DNA of 64,000 nucleotides, from positions 3,304-67,303 of the forward strand of contig DIUL01000004.1 of NCBI GenBank assembly GCA_002422345.1, read 5' to 3'. The stretch's first letter is position 1; the number at the start of each line of letters is the position of its first letter. Position numbers and translations under genes: made by a program. Shown in pieces: positions 48,601-55,300 of the stretch. A model generated the notes under the pieces. The model did no database searches and was not told the DNA's origin. It saw nothing but the letters and a program-made list of their open reading frames with translations. Source of the DNA: Acetobacteraceae bacterium UBA6159. Lineage in GTDB: Bacteria > Pseudomonadota > Alphaproteobacteria > Acetobacterales > Acetobacteraceae.

Positions 48601-49348
48601 TGACCGCCGTCAGCACGGAATTGGTCAGCGTGATCCGGCTGTTCGCATCGGCCAGGATGCCCGTGGAGGCCACGCCGCCCACCTGCGTCGCGGCGGCTTG
48701 CAGCGTCAGGTTCTGCGCCTTCAATTCGGTCGCGCCGGTGCCGATGATCGCGTCGTCGGACGACAAGGTCAGGTTGCCGATGAAGGTCGCCTTGGCGCCG
48801 ATCGTCATGTCCGCCGTGGCGTGAACCTGCAGGCCGTAGCCGATGCTCGCCGACGTGCCGTCGATGAACACATGGTCGTCACGGATCAGTTCCGACCCGC
48901 CGGCGATATCAAGCGTCAGCAGCCCGCCATTCGCCGCAACGAAGGGCCGCAGGACCGAGAATGTATCGAGATTGACCCGGATCGTGTCCGCGAGCAGCGC
49001 GCCCCCGCCGATCGGGGCGATATTGATCGTGACGTCACCCGGGGCGCTCAACTGGCGGTGGATCGGGGTCAGCACGTTGCCGGTGATATCGATGAAATAC
49101 GCCCCGCCGCTGGCGGACGCCGAGACCTTCAGCGTGTTGGTAAGCCCGGCCGGGGCATAGGCGATGTCGGCCGACATCAGCACCCGAGGCTCCAACGTTT
49201 CTAAAGCGAACCGTTCGGTACGCGGCAGGGCCGACCGCACCGCCGCGCGGGCCTGTTCCCGCCGGCCGCGATGCAGCAGGTCCCCGAGCATGCGGCCGAG
49301 GACGGATGTCTTGAAAAAACGACGCTTGAAGCGGTGGCCGCTATGCAT
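30623..49348 (-). CDS. Giant LEPR-XLL repetitive surface protein (6241 aa)
   Basis: 6241 residues in one uninterrupted frame from ATG 49348. Residues 52-61 are LEPRVLMSAD, the LEPR-XLL motif near the start of many giant putative adhesins. There is no classic signal peptide. Most of the body is a low-sequence-identity run of 40-60-residue beta-strand repeats rich in Gly, Ala, Thr, Val (for example GVGVSVAVNVITNTTAARI), presumably a long beta-solenoid. Four 80-90-residue modules with TGD-V-Y, IGGL and YYV signatures interrupt it (about 940-1030, 1475-1560, 1570-1650, 2660-2750). The C-terminal domain has LSTVLHELGNAMGF, a matrixin/serralysin-like zinc motif with its second His replaced by Asn6159. 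The gene starts 32 nt after the upstream giant gene, so they are probably one operon. Composition equals its surroundings. Confidence 0.88.
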   Translation of the reverse strand: MHSGHRFKRRFFKTSVLGRMLGDLLHRGRREQARAAVRSALPRTERFALETLEPRVLMSADIAYAPAGLTNTLKVSASASGGAYFIDITGNVLTPIHRQLSAPGDVTINIAPIGGGALLADTIRVNLDTFSVLRPFVAANGGLLTLDIAGGSELIRDDHVFIDGTSASIGYGLQVHATADMTIGAKATFIGNLTLSSDDAIIGTGATELKAQNLTLQAAATQVGGVASTGILADANSRITLTNSVLTAVNLLSLDAHSAVLVNATGIPIAGVTGSVVTSSSSARIAIGGASVLSGRTVDITAGVDGALKATADLNVVKVVVITGKAAPEVLINGTAKVTATNALTVTAKSDLLINGMARPSLTATIAKVDAAVVTTTFSSGAALSIAGGASLTAGGAVTMASSSRLNVSSIADASVAGTAGAAVAISAISGDTTASVVGATVKGASVALTAASHRTITTTAKSTPGGAADNAIETAAQSALAKNKAATSQGQIRFAGAVAIGTDIGATTASLHNATINAGTGAATVSASPVDVMTVTADGTATKKGSVGVGVAVAIAVTDRSDQAIVTGVTKVTASSLAVRVLAPEQSRFTALATSGIGDSSKVGVAGALAVNVTVLNHEAFLGAGATLTLTGTPSVTFEARANAATIAKALPADGGTADSVGIGAAIAVNTSEDRIVATIRDNAALTGAGDLSLVTDATHAMTTEAAGGGKGGVAVTPIVAVATASHETLASLGTGALLTIGGAFQASAVLANDVNTIARGDTRSTRTGVGASVAINVVEDTARATTGRDLTTTAGAVAFLSSVMSASKASSKASVVGEEADDGSGAHDATTSQSVDNKAGAEQAYSDKIAADQIKVARNDATATVKGSQGKALPSAATSDGRVSVAGAVAINMAFGSSLALVDNARKVTAPGVLTVRSASNVDGSASAEGTAVVGVITFDPTTKINFTNETIDLGPSSGIKSGDTVEYSPGSAGTAIGGLTDAATYYVHDTGNGKFQLYNTKANADAHGATGRANLTSKGTGTEHLFKGVGAGGTTVGAAIAINRAEEPNRAFIGNATLKVGGLVVEAARANSGDDTTSTFSAESTSGAGGGDHGVAGSLAFNIVFSDTTAELGRNATAPAITLTGGDVRLAATSEASSTVTAQPSDGGGSGAKIGVGVSFGLNTVETNTRAELGNGVVLTGARDLSLEATSTQAMETAVTGGAASEGHALTPVIAVAIANNDAKATLGSGALLTLTGAFTARSSLENQVTTTAEGETTADGVGVGMSIVVTVVNDNALATTGRDLTAQGGAVTFDASVVSISESTAKASAKGGEEEETAQPDSKTVNSAIQKEADFADKQAKQVTPTAKGTDGKAVTDKAQTADGSVSVAGAVAVNAVNASARATIPDLRRVTAGGALTVTAATQVDGHALATGADTTSDGGTGIGAAVAVNVANNTNLASIGANAVTKAAGVTVEAGMAKRAITIGSSLTQVVDVAQDTIFVGMGAGLGTGDKVTYATTGTAIGGLANGGSHYVQALDGGLVRLYDTEANAKAGGDTGRRNLTSAGVAGQTHGLLHGALAFLGEGEVTFKTGTVRLLDLDSAAGLHTGDAVAYDSGGGAVMGGLVADRDYYLIEVGDGKFQVAATRADAREGTAITLGGAGTKAQGFVDRASNTRAEATSGASGGRIGVAGAVAVNIGTNDTQAVIRGMSPSLPALPAGTTSVAITGGGTVTIQAASTTEAASTALPSDGGGAGEAVGVGVSVAVNVITNTTAARIEDAATWAGASGGFTLAATSSTASMTQAENGAASDATAVGIGAAVAVMRDTTAAYVGSGTALTTTGAIRIAASHTADHDTSASAEAAGDDVGVGASVAVGVINDATSAELARGMTTTAGAFALTSDSTVASTVTAVASANGTTEFDPFQTSKANPGRTGADGQADRQINDNANTKGADTKLDTVAAEKAGADAKSSVQGGKKSGDIGVAASVSVNVLNVQNSASLTRGADVTAQKSTVTLAAQAEVDATTKATGSAIGLVDNGGTRIGIGVALNVVTAANRAFAAAGSVLTGKGIIISAATPDGATNDIVAWGAEAAGGTGKTGVAGSVAVNIVRGFDTEASARAGSTLNSSAGITLLAANTLSPQTVAAGVGFAKGNAAGVAVAVSVINATTLASIAGNADAAGAIMVEARLALAPETVDLPIVPDGVKPRATSIAAAGAAGTGSFAGAGSFIVGVYNLYADATIGDGVRIDQAKTQPVSSAQTLTVRASNDTTITGIAGALGVTTGAVGIGASLDLVILDKRTRASIGRGVLAGTGGQATIAAASTETMVSVAATIGVGKSAGVALTAGIAIVTTNTRAYVDDGTSLLTSGGVSLSAASAFKTTMIAGSVGAAGTAGLGAANATLDHTGTTLAFIGADTTVTAGGVDGLSISAIASEDILSIVAGVAVGATAGVAGSAAVNILNETTSAYVGPRARVTVTTGNLTITARDTTEVISVAGSLAAGGSAGVGVGVDVGTYRKATSAYIDSGVIALVDGDIVVSADAAENLTSVAAGIAVAGSVAVGVNAGVHVFDLRTLAFIGDDPNDAVASSGAGDVHAGGSVVIAADGKTDIDEIVGVLAAGTVGVAAGAGVTVSSKQTQAFIGKGARVTADGNLAGRRVNTGRITVGTDTTAPTLSPNSITFNPSAVNVTANTIDLGIDSGLRTGDRVDYSKGEGGTVIGGLKDRTSYYVRDIGNGKFRLFTSAAKANAGSGAIDLTSAGTGDKQTIHAGHGIETSDASTLDIAASGDRSAFKAQGKVGTPKLASMNLKGDDNPQQVNDPSLTGVRTTALGVRDGFQGVAVTATNRDDIRSFTVTFGAGSVGVAVSAGIADIKADATATIGDGALVNEPLTGANASQSVLIGAGNDFHHLSVGVGVGVGKVGTAPTVGVNIITNTTAAAVGAGATVRAMNDITVDATGKEDIVMVGMGVAAGGVGVGAVVDVLSIANRTTATIGANATVHAGGDVLVSTIDQTHVLELSGALAGGFVGIGGAVGVMLLDKTTAATIGAGAKVDGHGAGTGVGGVLNGFIIGGDRFTVETGHGVIVQARSSETITHIVAAGGVGFVGVSGAVALTLINSTTTATIGASAQVNRADQARANAEQDVFVNASNVVDINTFVIGVAGGFVGVTGAVNIGTLNNNTLAEIQASAGVTALGRIEVNALGLKDLGGYTVSGAGGVVAAGASVDVWSIGTKLNKTYADNSGNSKDSVANGNGDPDKNAAEQAQKGAALITGAKGLGSLKGDGANSKTSANRVAGVAAAAGSAINGRAPGSTTIMTLQGKVPAAPGTTAIIRAGADIVAGGGIDVTGWADTNVTSRLGGVAVGVLGLGGSVAIFSIADNVTASNDGTSSAGGDVTVDAYQFSTVDITALGMQAGFVGLGAAVVVIDDSSVTQASQGNVRRAGDVRVSAVSDRRITELTGQSNVGAVGAGATFTRLNVQGGAFSGVNAGAVIGNLAPVRSLTAQSHARVTTNVTTVAVSAGIGAFNANFADLNVAPTVSAVIGGKANLSVTGGVALLADTTFANTALTKGVAAGGLAVGVSLTEITVAPVLRAEVGAQAVVKAGALTIIAGGPARAAGDTGHDTLAQATGSAGALVGVTSTNSRVVNNARVDALIGDGATITVARGVSVSAQNNMRQKADADSKAGGLVAAGAAKSEVVSNSISQATIGAGVVLTAQSLTVGAVGTEDNVARTNAGSGGAIAGASATARTTNNSTTLASIGKAARITLSGNPGTLSVVADHTARFNAQVTSLAGGVLAGAGGEVTNLVSANVTTAIGDNAIITARAIGMLSVNRIEKPPLSGTVENIKGTTGGLASAAGATDTTRIHVTTKVRVGNAAQITVLGDSASERGFTLAARNEYAVHDKVAFVTGGAVSGAKVFAGITVPTAIAAVEVGSKAVLTSTGVIDISARGNGRLSQEVFAETYGAGTATVGSAVVDIRPDNRVFIGGDAKITALGDINLSAGSETNFTEDEYHLLSRFDGFAGSLIPLSDIGASASLVQDNSITVAAGAHLLTARAANLFTARFGTNDLDAKAKVTSWISAATSAVNQAGGGGSLQDFANSTIISTARGVIQMDGKVETGLNRNLSLTLKDWDGGSGKITDFSATKGITFTTSLQKPNSALSQDLITAQRNLALYSYDAQAKAGYQAQIDGIMAALKAQGLVTEGKAVDKLGRPVVQIASEQYVMTVTIDPILADSGAIRVRGDVMQGSGTWIAPNDVAVTIVNDTPASLRIKGIAIPSTLGGLYFNGDEVSTNTAITARNEKNTGDENARNAFNEWNLPPFVPGKASFDLSNVKFGATAPSITILNRADVASINDDSAEYVNGKPAAYPWPAITVVSTAEGGLGIQNLLGSVTLQTKVAGNNANSKGPIYELAPIQAKSKNIVAGGELFINLPDSNYESGGSPMAQWDAATTGSYNPNNLNQVAPGVKDASKTPGAIAAILARQPTAEQVTYADRITIDADIININGKIQSGRDTFTLTLGSAVETQINKIIADRQTGMVRLTTSGSEDFAVYFDTATRRIEVQELVVSGGYIAMSGNIVNTGNGRIDVFGGYAKISITNDTSYEMVLHRLDVSERGTGTLIIHDKSRDSFGQPYVLTLQQDANGLSLTNSTGAVLNNLPADLTYSPVSDWRYGWTVGLSRLVHNEKTVVETNWIGIDTGGGTIVFDPTTEVSGPPTLEGAGPYYYRDSSPNDYNFRLVTEELSNKVGVTTAPPETTWYGTETIRVTYTQDTGKRDMYSHDISAHRTIGIHFFGHDEATVNITSSRRSIIVDGAIINPSGTTTLDSISQILMGSNQGSIGGNRVTLVAGTGIGTAGRPIEVEVGSGPYAGLTALAYNDGVYIEEKSGNLPVAAITAANAADVVLTAPGSITVARTDATTWSQGRVAGGSITLTALEGGIGNGTDRALGVNRSTLANTVPNQNRVLNASATSDIFLTTGTGDLRIGSVVTQGNVWINVIDGSLIDANTEEVRDERTIEELKGGVWTALQLTAETGYAQKLADSIESYKAAKTQDYQTYWRFRLSQPNGGAAFDATFRVALTAAETAYYRDELGYDAVALEREITNRTDTYRTLNQAFGVGGTYKRLNLSSFAPDTYSASFAYRATAAEINTLTASIKQWTEEELLYGISAGLMKDVTSTVVNIENPNIVGANVTILTAGGVGMDGGTTLIDRTQPDVPLTLDQRIALAAAERLDVQFLGGTLLTTTVNFNAEARTITRTDGGNWFTSGFRVGMYVTIDGVGQDKTQNATIRTTVFHRIEALSASTLTIAFGSPLVTETARPITIAPVVPDPNFQAIAPAQTATAYFTEATPTAAATITRTDGGSWITDGFAANQLLRVSGSVENTTTGSLAYRIASVSGSVITLASSARVTTDGPAFLTLTRGLLPTITAIRVSHLDDVNVTASGTLNITAERNVLLGSTTDIRIGQVIAGPEGDSQQVRIKGSLSIIDAAQPGLVNIRGADVILEAAQGGIGTRQDRIEITFRNNGGFTARAKDGIHIDAVASSLLLESVYSESGDAYLSADFSILEKFNNDLTKIKANRIELISRNEAIGTAAPNGWVDVEAGGVVNASAMQGVWLWQQRGDLTLGLVQTQFGNVGLRAQGSILDDIPDESDWTGTPSRPNVDVLGDSISLAALGGGIGSATSTLDIDTNASPYSGAGALTASSAGQDIFINEVAHALQLDTITTGASGTAFISALQGGILARPSTTATNIVARNAVLWAAGDIGASDQRLTTKVQTIEARAQPGSIWVDNIGALSIGGDMTTGADGIIARHTAWLSASGPVTIRKNMVAGGSIGVVVIDDSRDGTNAASGDLPDNIVVNGLGLSGDPLTIKAGNGIRLSAGDNVTVQSGAVLQAGIRIRLDGDYQGTRDGVYPNAGAPNIDPGVGGKITVAGKLVAPTIHLDGQADQDVVTITNTAVLLAMYSWTPATWNADVFGAERIPFKRPAGSSASQVFIDVRGATDVVTVAGVVRARDMQILREESFLVSASAKMQAGTDTVLAAGLLPVWQMAAGPAPTAGAAVPQPADDALRPIVTEALSLWSDALGLDSAALGYLNGVTVAFGDLPEGMIGVTIGDLVVIDQDAAGWGWFVDPASEGSGAFAAHAVPGTWLSGTGSPAFQRMDLLSTVLHELGNAMGFPETQGPGVMGMTLPAGERRLPMVDWSRGADVAPPSRDGRIAEAPPWVADFVNNLGRQGGMNAGIRITVPAGTPVQPVP

Positions 49349-49380
49349 CAGGTCATCCGATCTACCAACGGCACCCGCCG

Positions 49381-52300
49381 TCAGAGGTTGAAGTTCGTTA
49401 CCGAAAGTGTGTGGGAACCATTGAGAAGGAACGAGAAATCGCCGACGCCGTCGCCCGTGACGTCTCCCTGCACCCAGGTGTCCGCGCCCAGGGCGGATTG
49501 CCGCAGCTCCCCGGCCGACCCCGAGAACCCCGCCGATCCGATGAAGGTGAATGCCTGGTCGCCGACCACGCCGGCAGCGGCGTCGATCAGGCGCAGGTCG
49601 ATCCGGTCCCCGGCCAGGGAGGAGAAATCCGTGATCCGGTCCCGTGCCGTCCCGCCCAGGGTGGAATCCAGCAACGTCTGGAACACGAACACGTCCGCCC
49701 CGCCACCGCCGGTCAGGATGTCGAGGCCGCGCCCGCCGGTCAGGGTATCGGCGCCGCCGCCCCCGACGATCGTGTTGGCGAGGACATTGCCGGTCAGCGC
49801 CAGACCGGGCGCGCCGGCCGCGGCGTGCAGGAACTCGATCGCCGAGGCGGCGGGCAACGTGTAGCCCACGCTCGCGATGACGGTATCGGTGCCTCCGCCG
49901 GCGATCTCGGTCACCACCACGGCGCTGTTGTTGATGCGATAAAGATCGCCGCCCGCGCCGCCCACCATGAAGCCCGTATCAGGTGCCTGCGTCAGGGTGT
50001 CGGCGCCGATGGACCCGACAATGATCTTCACGGGCGCGGAGGGCGCGCTGAGGTTCCCCGCCAGGTCCGCCGTGGTTCCCGTGATAACATGGGTGCCGGC
50101 CCGCAGCGCGATCGGCATGGACCACGCGCCGGCCGCCTTGACCGCCGCGGTACCGAGTTTCGTCGCACCCTCGAACAATGTCACCGTGGAGGCGCCCGTG
50201 GCCGAACCGGAAATCACGGTCGGCGTTACCTTCAGGATCGAGGGCGCCGCCGCCGGTGTCGTATCGATCCGGACCTGCAATGCGCCTGACAGGCCGCTCG
50301 TGTTGCCGGCCTGGTCGGTCACGCGGGCGCGGATCGCATGCGTGCCCTCGGACAGCGTATCCACCGTCACCGACCAGCCGCCCGACGCATTGGCCTGGCC
50401 CGTGCCGATGACCGTCGCGCCATCCTGGAGCGTCACGGTCGCCGATGCCTCGGCCGTACCGCTGAAGGTCGGTTGGGTCACCAGCGTCAGGTTGTCCGTG
50501 CCGGAACGCCCGGTGTCCGTTGTCGTGGTCAGGTTCGGGGCGCTTGGCGCAGCGGGCGCGACCGTATCGACCTTGACCGTCAACGCGGGGGACGCGGCGC
50601 TGACATTGCCGGCGAGGTCCGTGACCGTGTCGGTGATCGCGTGGCTGCCGTTCGCCAGGGGGCTGGTCTTGATGGACCAGGTGCCGTCCTCGGCGGTCTT
50701 GCCGGTGCCGATGACCGCGGCGCCCCTGAACAAGGTGACCGTCGCGTTGATTTCGGTTTTGCCGGTGAAGGTCGGCGCGGTTGTCCGGGTGATGTTGTCG
50801 GTGGCCGATCCGCCGGTGTCGGACTCATCAGCCAGGTTCGGCTGACCAGGCCGAGCGGGCGGGGCGAGGTCGATCGTGACCGTCAGGCTATCGGACGGCA
50901 GGCTGGCGTTTCCTGTCAGGCCGGCCGCCTTCGCGGTGATCACCCGGGTGCCCGCGGCCAGCGCGGTCGTCTTGATCGACCAGGCGCCCTGGGCATTCGC
51001 CTTGCCGCCGCCGATCACGGTTGCGCCGTTGAACAGGGTCACCGTGGCGAAGGCCTCGGTCGTGCCGGCCAGGATCGGCGTCGTGATCTTCGTGATGTTG
51101 TCGCTGGCCGAGGCGCCGCTGTCGGTCGCCGGCATCAGATCAGGTGTCGTCGGCGTCACCGCCCGCGGCGTGAGCGCGGTATGCAGCAGCAGCCTCGCCT
51201 GTCCCTTGGAATAGGTCGTGTAGCCCCCCGCCGTGGCGCCCTTGACCCAGGACGTGGCGGGCAGGACGACACTGTCCCCCGCGTTGCCGTCGACGCGCAG
51301 GGTATTGCCGCCGTCGGACAGGTTCAGAACGTCCAGCGGCGTCAGGACCAAGGTGTTGTTGCCCGAGCCGGTCAGATCGATCCGCTCGATCCCGCGCAGC
51401 CGGCTGTCGGCGATCATGGTCAGGTCGAGCGTCATGCCCTTGCCGGCCAGCGCCAGCGTGTCCATGCCGCCGTCGCCATCGACGCGGCGGAATGTCAGGT
51501 CGGAGACGCGGATCACGTCGTCGCCCGCGCCGCCCAGCAGGACGTCGGCGCCGCCATTGCCGATCAGCAGGTCCGCGCCCGCGCCACCGACAAACACGTC
51601 GGGCGCGATGGTTCCGGTCATGGTATCGGCGCCCGTGCCGCCGCCCTGCGTCACGGCGTTGGTGAGGTTGCGCCCGTACAGGATCGTTGTTTCGCCGGCA
51701 TTGAGTCTCGTGTTGCCCGGGCCGTAGTACGCCACCGCGCCCATGGCCAGGTCGTCGAATCCGTCACCGTCGAAGTCGCCAACGCCGATCGACTCGCCGA
51801 GCCGGTCAAAGGCACTGCGGCCATGGACGACGAACCCGCCGATGCCCTGGGCGATGGACGCCAGACCGAGTGTTGATCCGAACGGCTCCGCTCGTCCGAA
51901 CAACACATAGGTCTCGCCCGAAACCTCCTTGTAGTTGGGGTTGCCCGGATTGCCGGTGCCGTCGGCGGTTGGCGCACCGATCAGCAGGTCGTCAAAGCCA
52001 TCGCCGTTCAGATCGCCCGCGCCGGCCACAAGCAGGCCGGACTGGTCGCCGGTATCCTGGCCGAAGATGACGAACCCGCTGGCGCCCGTGCCGGTGGCGA
52101 CCGCCGCCATGTCGACCGTGCCGGTGACGCCGGCGGCCGATCCAAACAACACGGAGGTCTCGCCAAGGTAGCGCTGGTTGCCGGCGGGGCCGTCGCCGAA
52201 CGGTCCTCCTACGATGACATCGCCGAACCCATCGCCGTTGATGTCCCCCGCGGCGGCGACCGACCAGCCGGACGAGATCGAGCCCGGCCGTCCCTGGATC

Positions 52301-55300
52301 ACGAAACCGCCCGTGCCGTTGGCGACGGTCGACAGGTCAAGGCTCGCACCGAAACCAGTGGTCCGGCCATGGATGACATAGGTCAGGCCGGGGGTGTTGG
52401 CGCTGCCGCCATAGGGCGCGCCGACGACCAACTCGTCCAGCCCATCGCCGTTCAGGTCGCCGGCCGAGGCGACGGAAAAGCCGAACCGGTCGGCCCCGTC
52501 CGCGCCGACGAGCACGAACCCGCCTGTCCCCGCCGCGATGGATGCGAGGTCGACGTTCGCGCCCGACAAGCCGGTGCGGCCGAACACGACATAGGCCTGC
52601 CCCTGCAAAGCGCCGCCTGCCCGCGACGCTCCCAGGATCAGGTCGTCCAGCCCATCGCCGTTGATATCTCCCGCCGAGGCGACCGACATGCCCACCTGAT
52701 CGCCCTGATCGGGGGAACGGATACGGAACCCAGCCGAACTGGTTCCGCCGCGCAAACTGGCGAGCGCGAGACCACCGGCCGGCCCCGCCGCGCCGCCGTA
52801 GACGAGATAGACCTCCCCCTGGATCGGGCTGTTCGAACTGTCCTGCCCCACGAGGAGGTCGGCGAACCCGTCGCCGTTGAAATCGCCGGCCGAGGCGACG
52901 ACGAAGCCTGTCCGGCTGCCCTCGACCGAGGATGACCGAGCATCCGGTCCAAACAGGATGAAACCACCCGTGCCATTGCTGATCGCCCCGAGATCGGGCC
53001 TCCCGCCCAGGCCGCCCGCTCGGCCGTAGACCACATAGGCCTCACCGGCGTTCTGGTTGTTGTCGCCCTGCGCGCCGGCATAGGGGGCGCCGATGATCAG
53101 GTCCTCATACCCATCGGCGTTGATGTCCCCGGCCGAGGCGACGGAGGAGCCGGACCGGTCGTCCCGATCCAGGCCGGACAGAACCGACAGGCGTTCGGCC
53201 GTATTGGCGAGGTAAACTGGCGACAGCGTCCAGTTGATGGCCGAGGCCACTTCGAGCCTGGCCTGGCCGTTCGTGTAGGTTGTGTAGTCTCCGATCGTGG
53301 CGCCGCGCTGCCAGGCCTCGGTCGAAAGCACGATCGAATCGCCGGCATTGCCGTCCACGCGCAGGGTGTTGGTGCTGTCGGAAAGGTTCAGCACCTCCAG
53401 CGCGGTCATCTTCAGGGCGTTGTTGCCGGTGCCGGTCAGGTCGATGCGCTCGATCCCGCGCAGGCGGCTGTCGGCGATGGCGGTCAGGTCGAGCGTGAGG
53501 CCCTTTCCATCCAGCACCAGCACATCGGTCCCGCCGCCGCCATCGACGCGGTGGAAGGTCAGGTCGGAGACAACGATCGCGTCGTCCTCGCCGCCGCCAA
53601 GCAGGACATCCGCGCCGCCCTTGCCTCTCAGGATGTCGGAGTTGAAGCCCCCGACCATGACATCGACGCCGGACGTCCCGGTCATCGTGTCGTTCGCGGC
53701 GGTGCCCAGATGCGTCAGGCTGTTGGTAAAATTCCGGCCGAACAGCACATAGGTCTGGCCGGCATATTGGCCCCCGAGGTCCGCATAGCGCGCGCCGATC
53801 AAGACATCGTCGAAGCCGTCGCCGTTGATATCCCCGGCCGAATCCACCGACATGCCGGAGACATCACCGCCGAACTGGCCATATACGACGAACCCGCCGA
53901 TGCCGGCCGTGACCGAGGCCAGGTCGACCCGCGGGCCGAAGGGGGCTGCCTTGCCGAAGATGACATAGGTCTCTCCGGCACTGCCCACCGTGTTGTCCGC
54001 TCGGTCGCCATAGCGGGCACCGATCAGGATATCGTCGAACCCGTCGCCGTTGATGTCGCCGGCCGAGGCCACCGAAATGCCGGACTCATCGCCCGGGTCG
54101 ATGCCCTGGATGACGAACCCGCCGGTACCGGCGGCGATGGCGGCCAGGGTGACGGTTCCGCCGAACCCGCCGGCCTTGCCGACCACGACATAGCTGTCGC
54201 CCGCGGCGCTGGTCAGGTTTCCCATGCCGTCGGCGGACCTGGCGCCGATCAGGATGTCGGCATAGCCGTCGCCGTTGACATCGCCGGCGGAGGCCACCGA
54301 GAACCCGGTGTCATCGCCGGAATCCACGCCCAGGATCGCAAAACCCGCCGACCCCGACTGGATCGTGCCCAGGTCGAGTTGCGGGGCGAAACCGCCGGCC
54401 TTGCCGAAGACGACGAAGGTCTTGCCCGCGGGGCTGGACGCGCGCGCGCCGATGACCAAGTCGTCGAAGCCGTCGCCGTTGACGTCGCCGGCCGAGGCCA
54501 CCGAGAAGCCAGCCCAGTCATAGAAGGCCGCGCCGTTCACGACGAAGCCGGCCGCCCCCGTGCCGTTGGCGATCGAGGACAGGGCAAGGCTGGCACCGAA
54601 CCCGCTCGCCTTGCCGAACACGACATAGGTCTTGCCGGCGGCCGGCACCGCACCGACAGCGGCGAATGGGGTTCCGATGAGCAGGTCGTCGAAGCCGTCG
54701 CCGTTGATGTCCCTGGCCGAGGCGACCGCATAACCGGACCGATCGCCCGCCTGCTCACCCAGGATGACGAATCCGGCGGCACCGATCGCGGCCAGATCAA
54801 TGCCGGCGCCGAAGCCGTCGGCCTTGCCGAACACGATATGGGTCTGTCCGGCGAGGTGTCCCGACGTGCTCGCGTATTTGGCGCCGATCGCCAGGTCGTC
54901 GAAGCCGTCGCCGTTGATATCGCCGGCCGAAGCGACCGACTGGCCGGCGCGGTCGCCCGCGGCCGAACCGTACAGGACGAAGCCTCCGGTGCCCGCGGCG
55001 ATGGTGTTCAGGCTGATGACGGACCCGAAGCCGCCTTGCTTGCCGAAGACGACATAGCTCTCTCCGCCCTCGAGCCGATTGTTCGTGGGTCCGTCGGCGT
55101 AGCGCGCGCCGATGATGATGTCGTCGAACCCGTCCCCGTTGACGTCGCCGGCCGAGGCGACCGAGGAACCGGACTGGTCGGACCCGTTCCGCCCCGTGAT
55201 GACGAAGCCGGTGGCGCCATTGCCGGTCGGGATTGTCGCGAGGTCGACCGGCGCGGACACCCAGGTCACGGCCTGGTTGAGCTCGAGCCGCGCCTGCCCG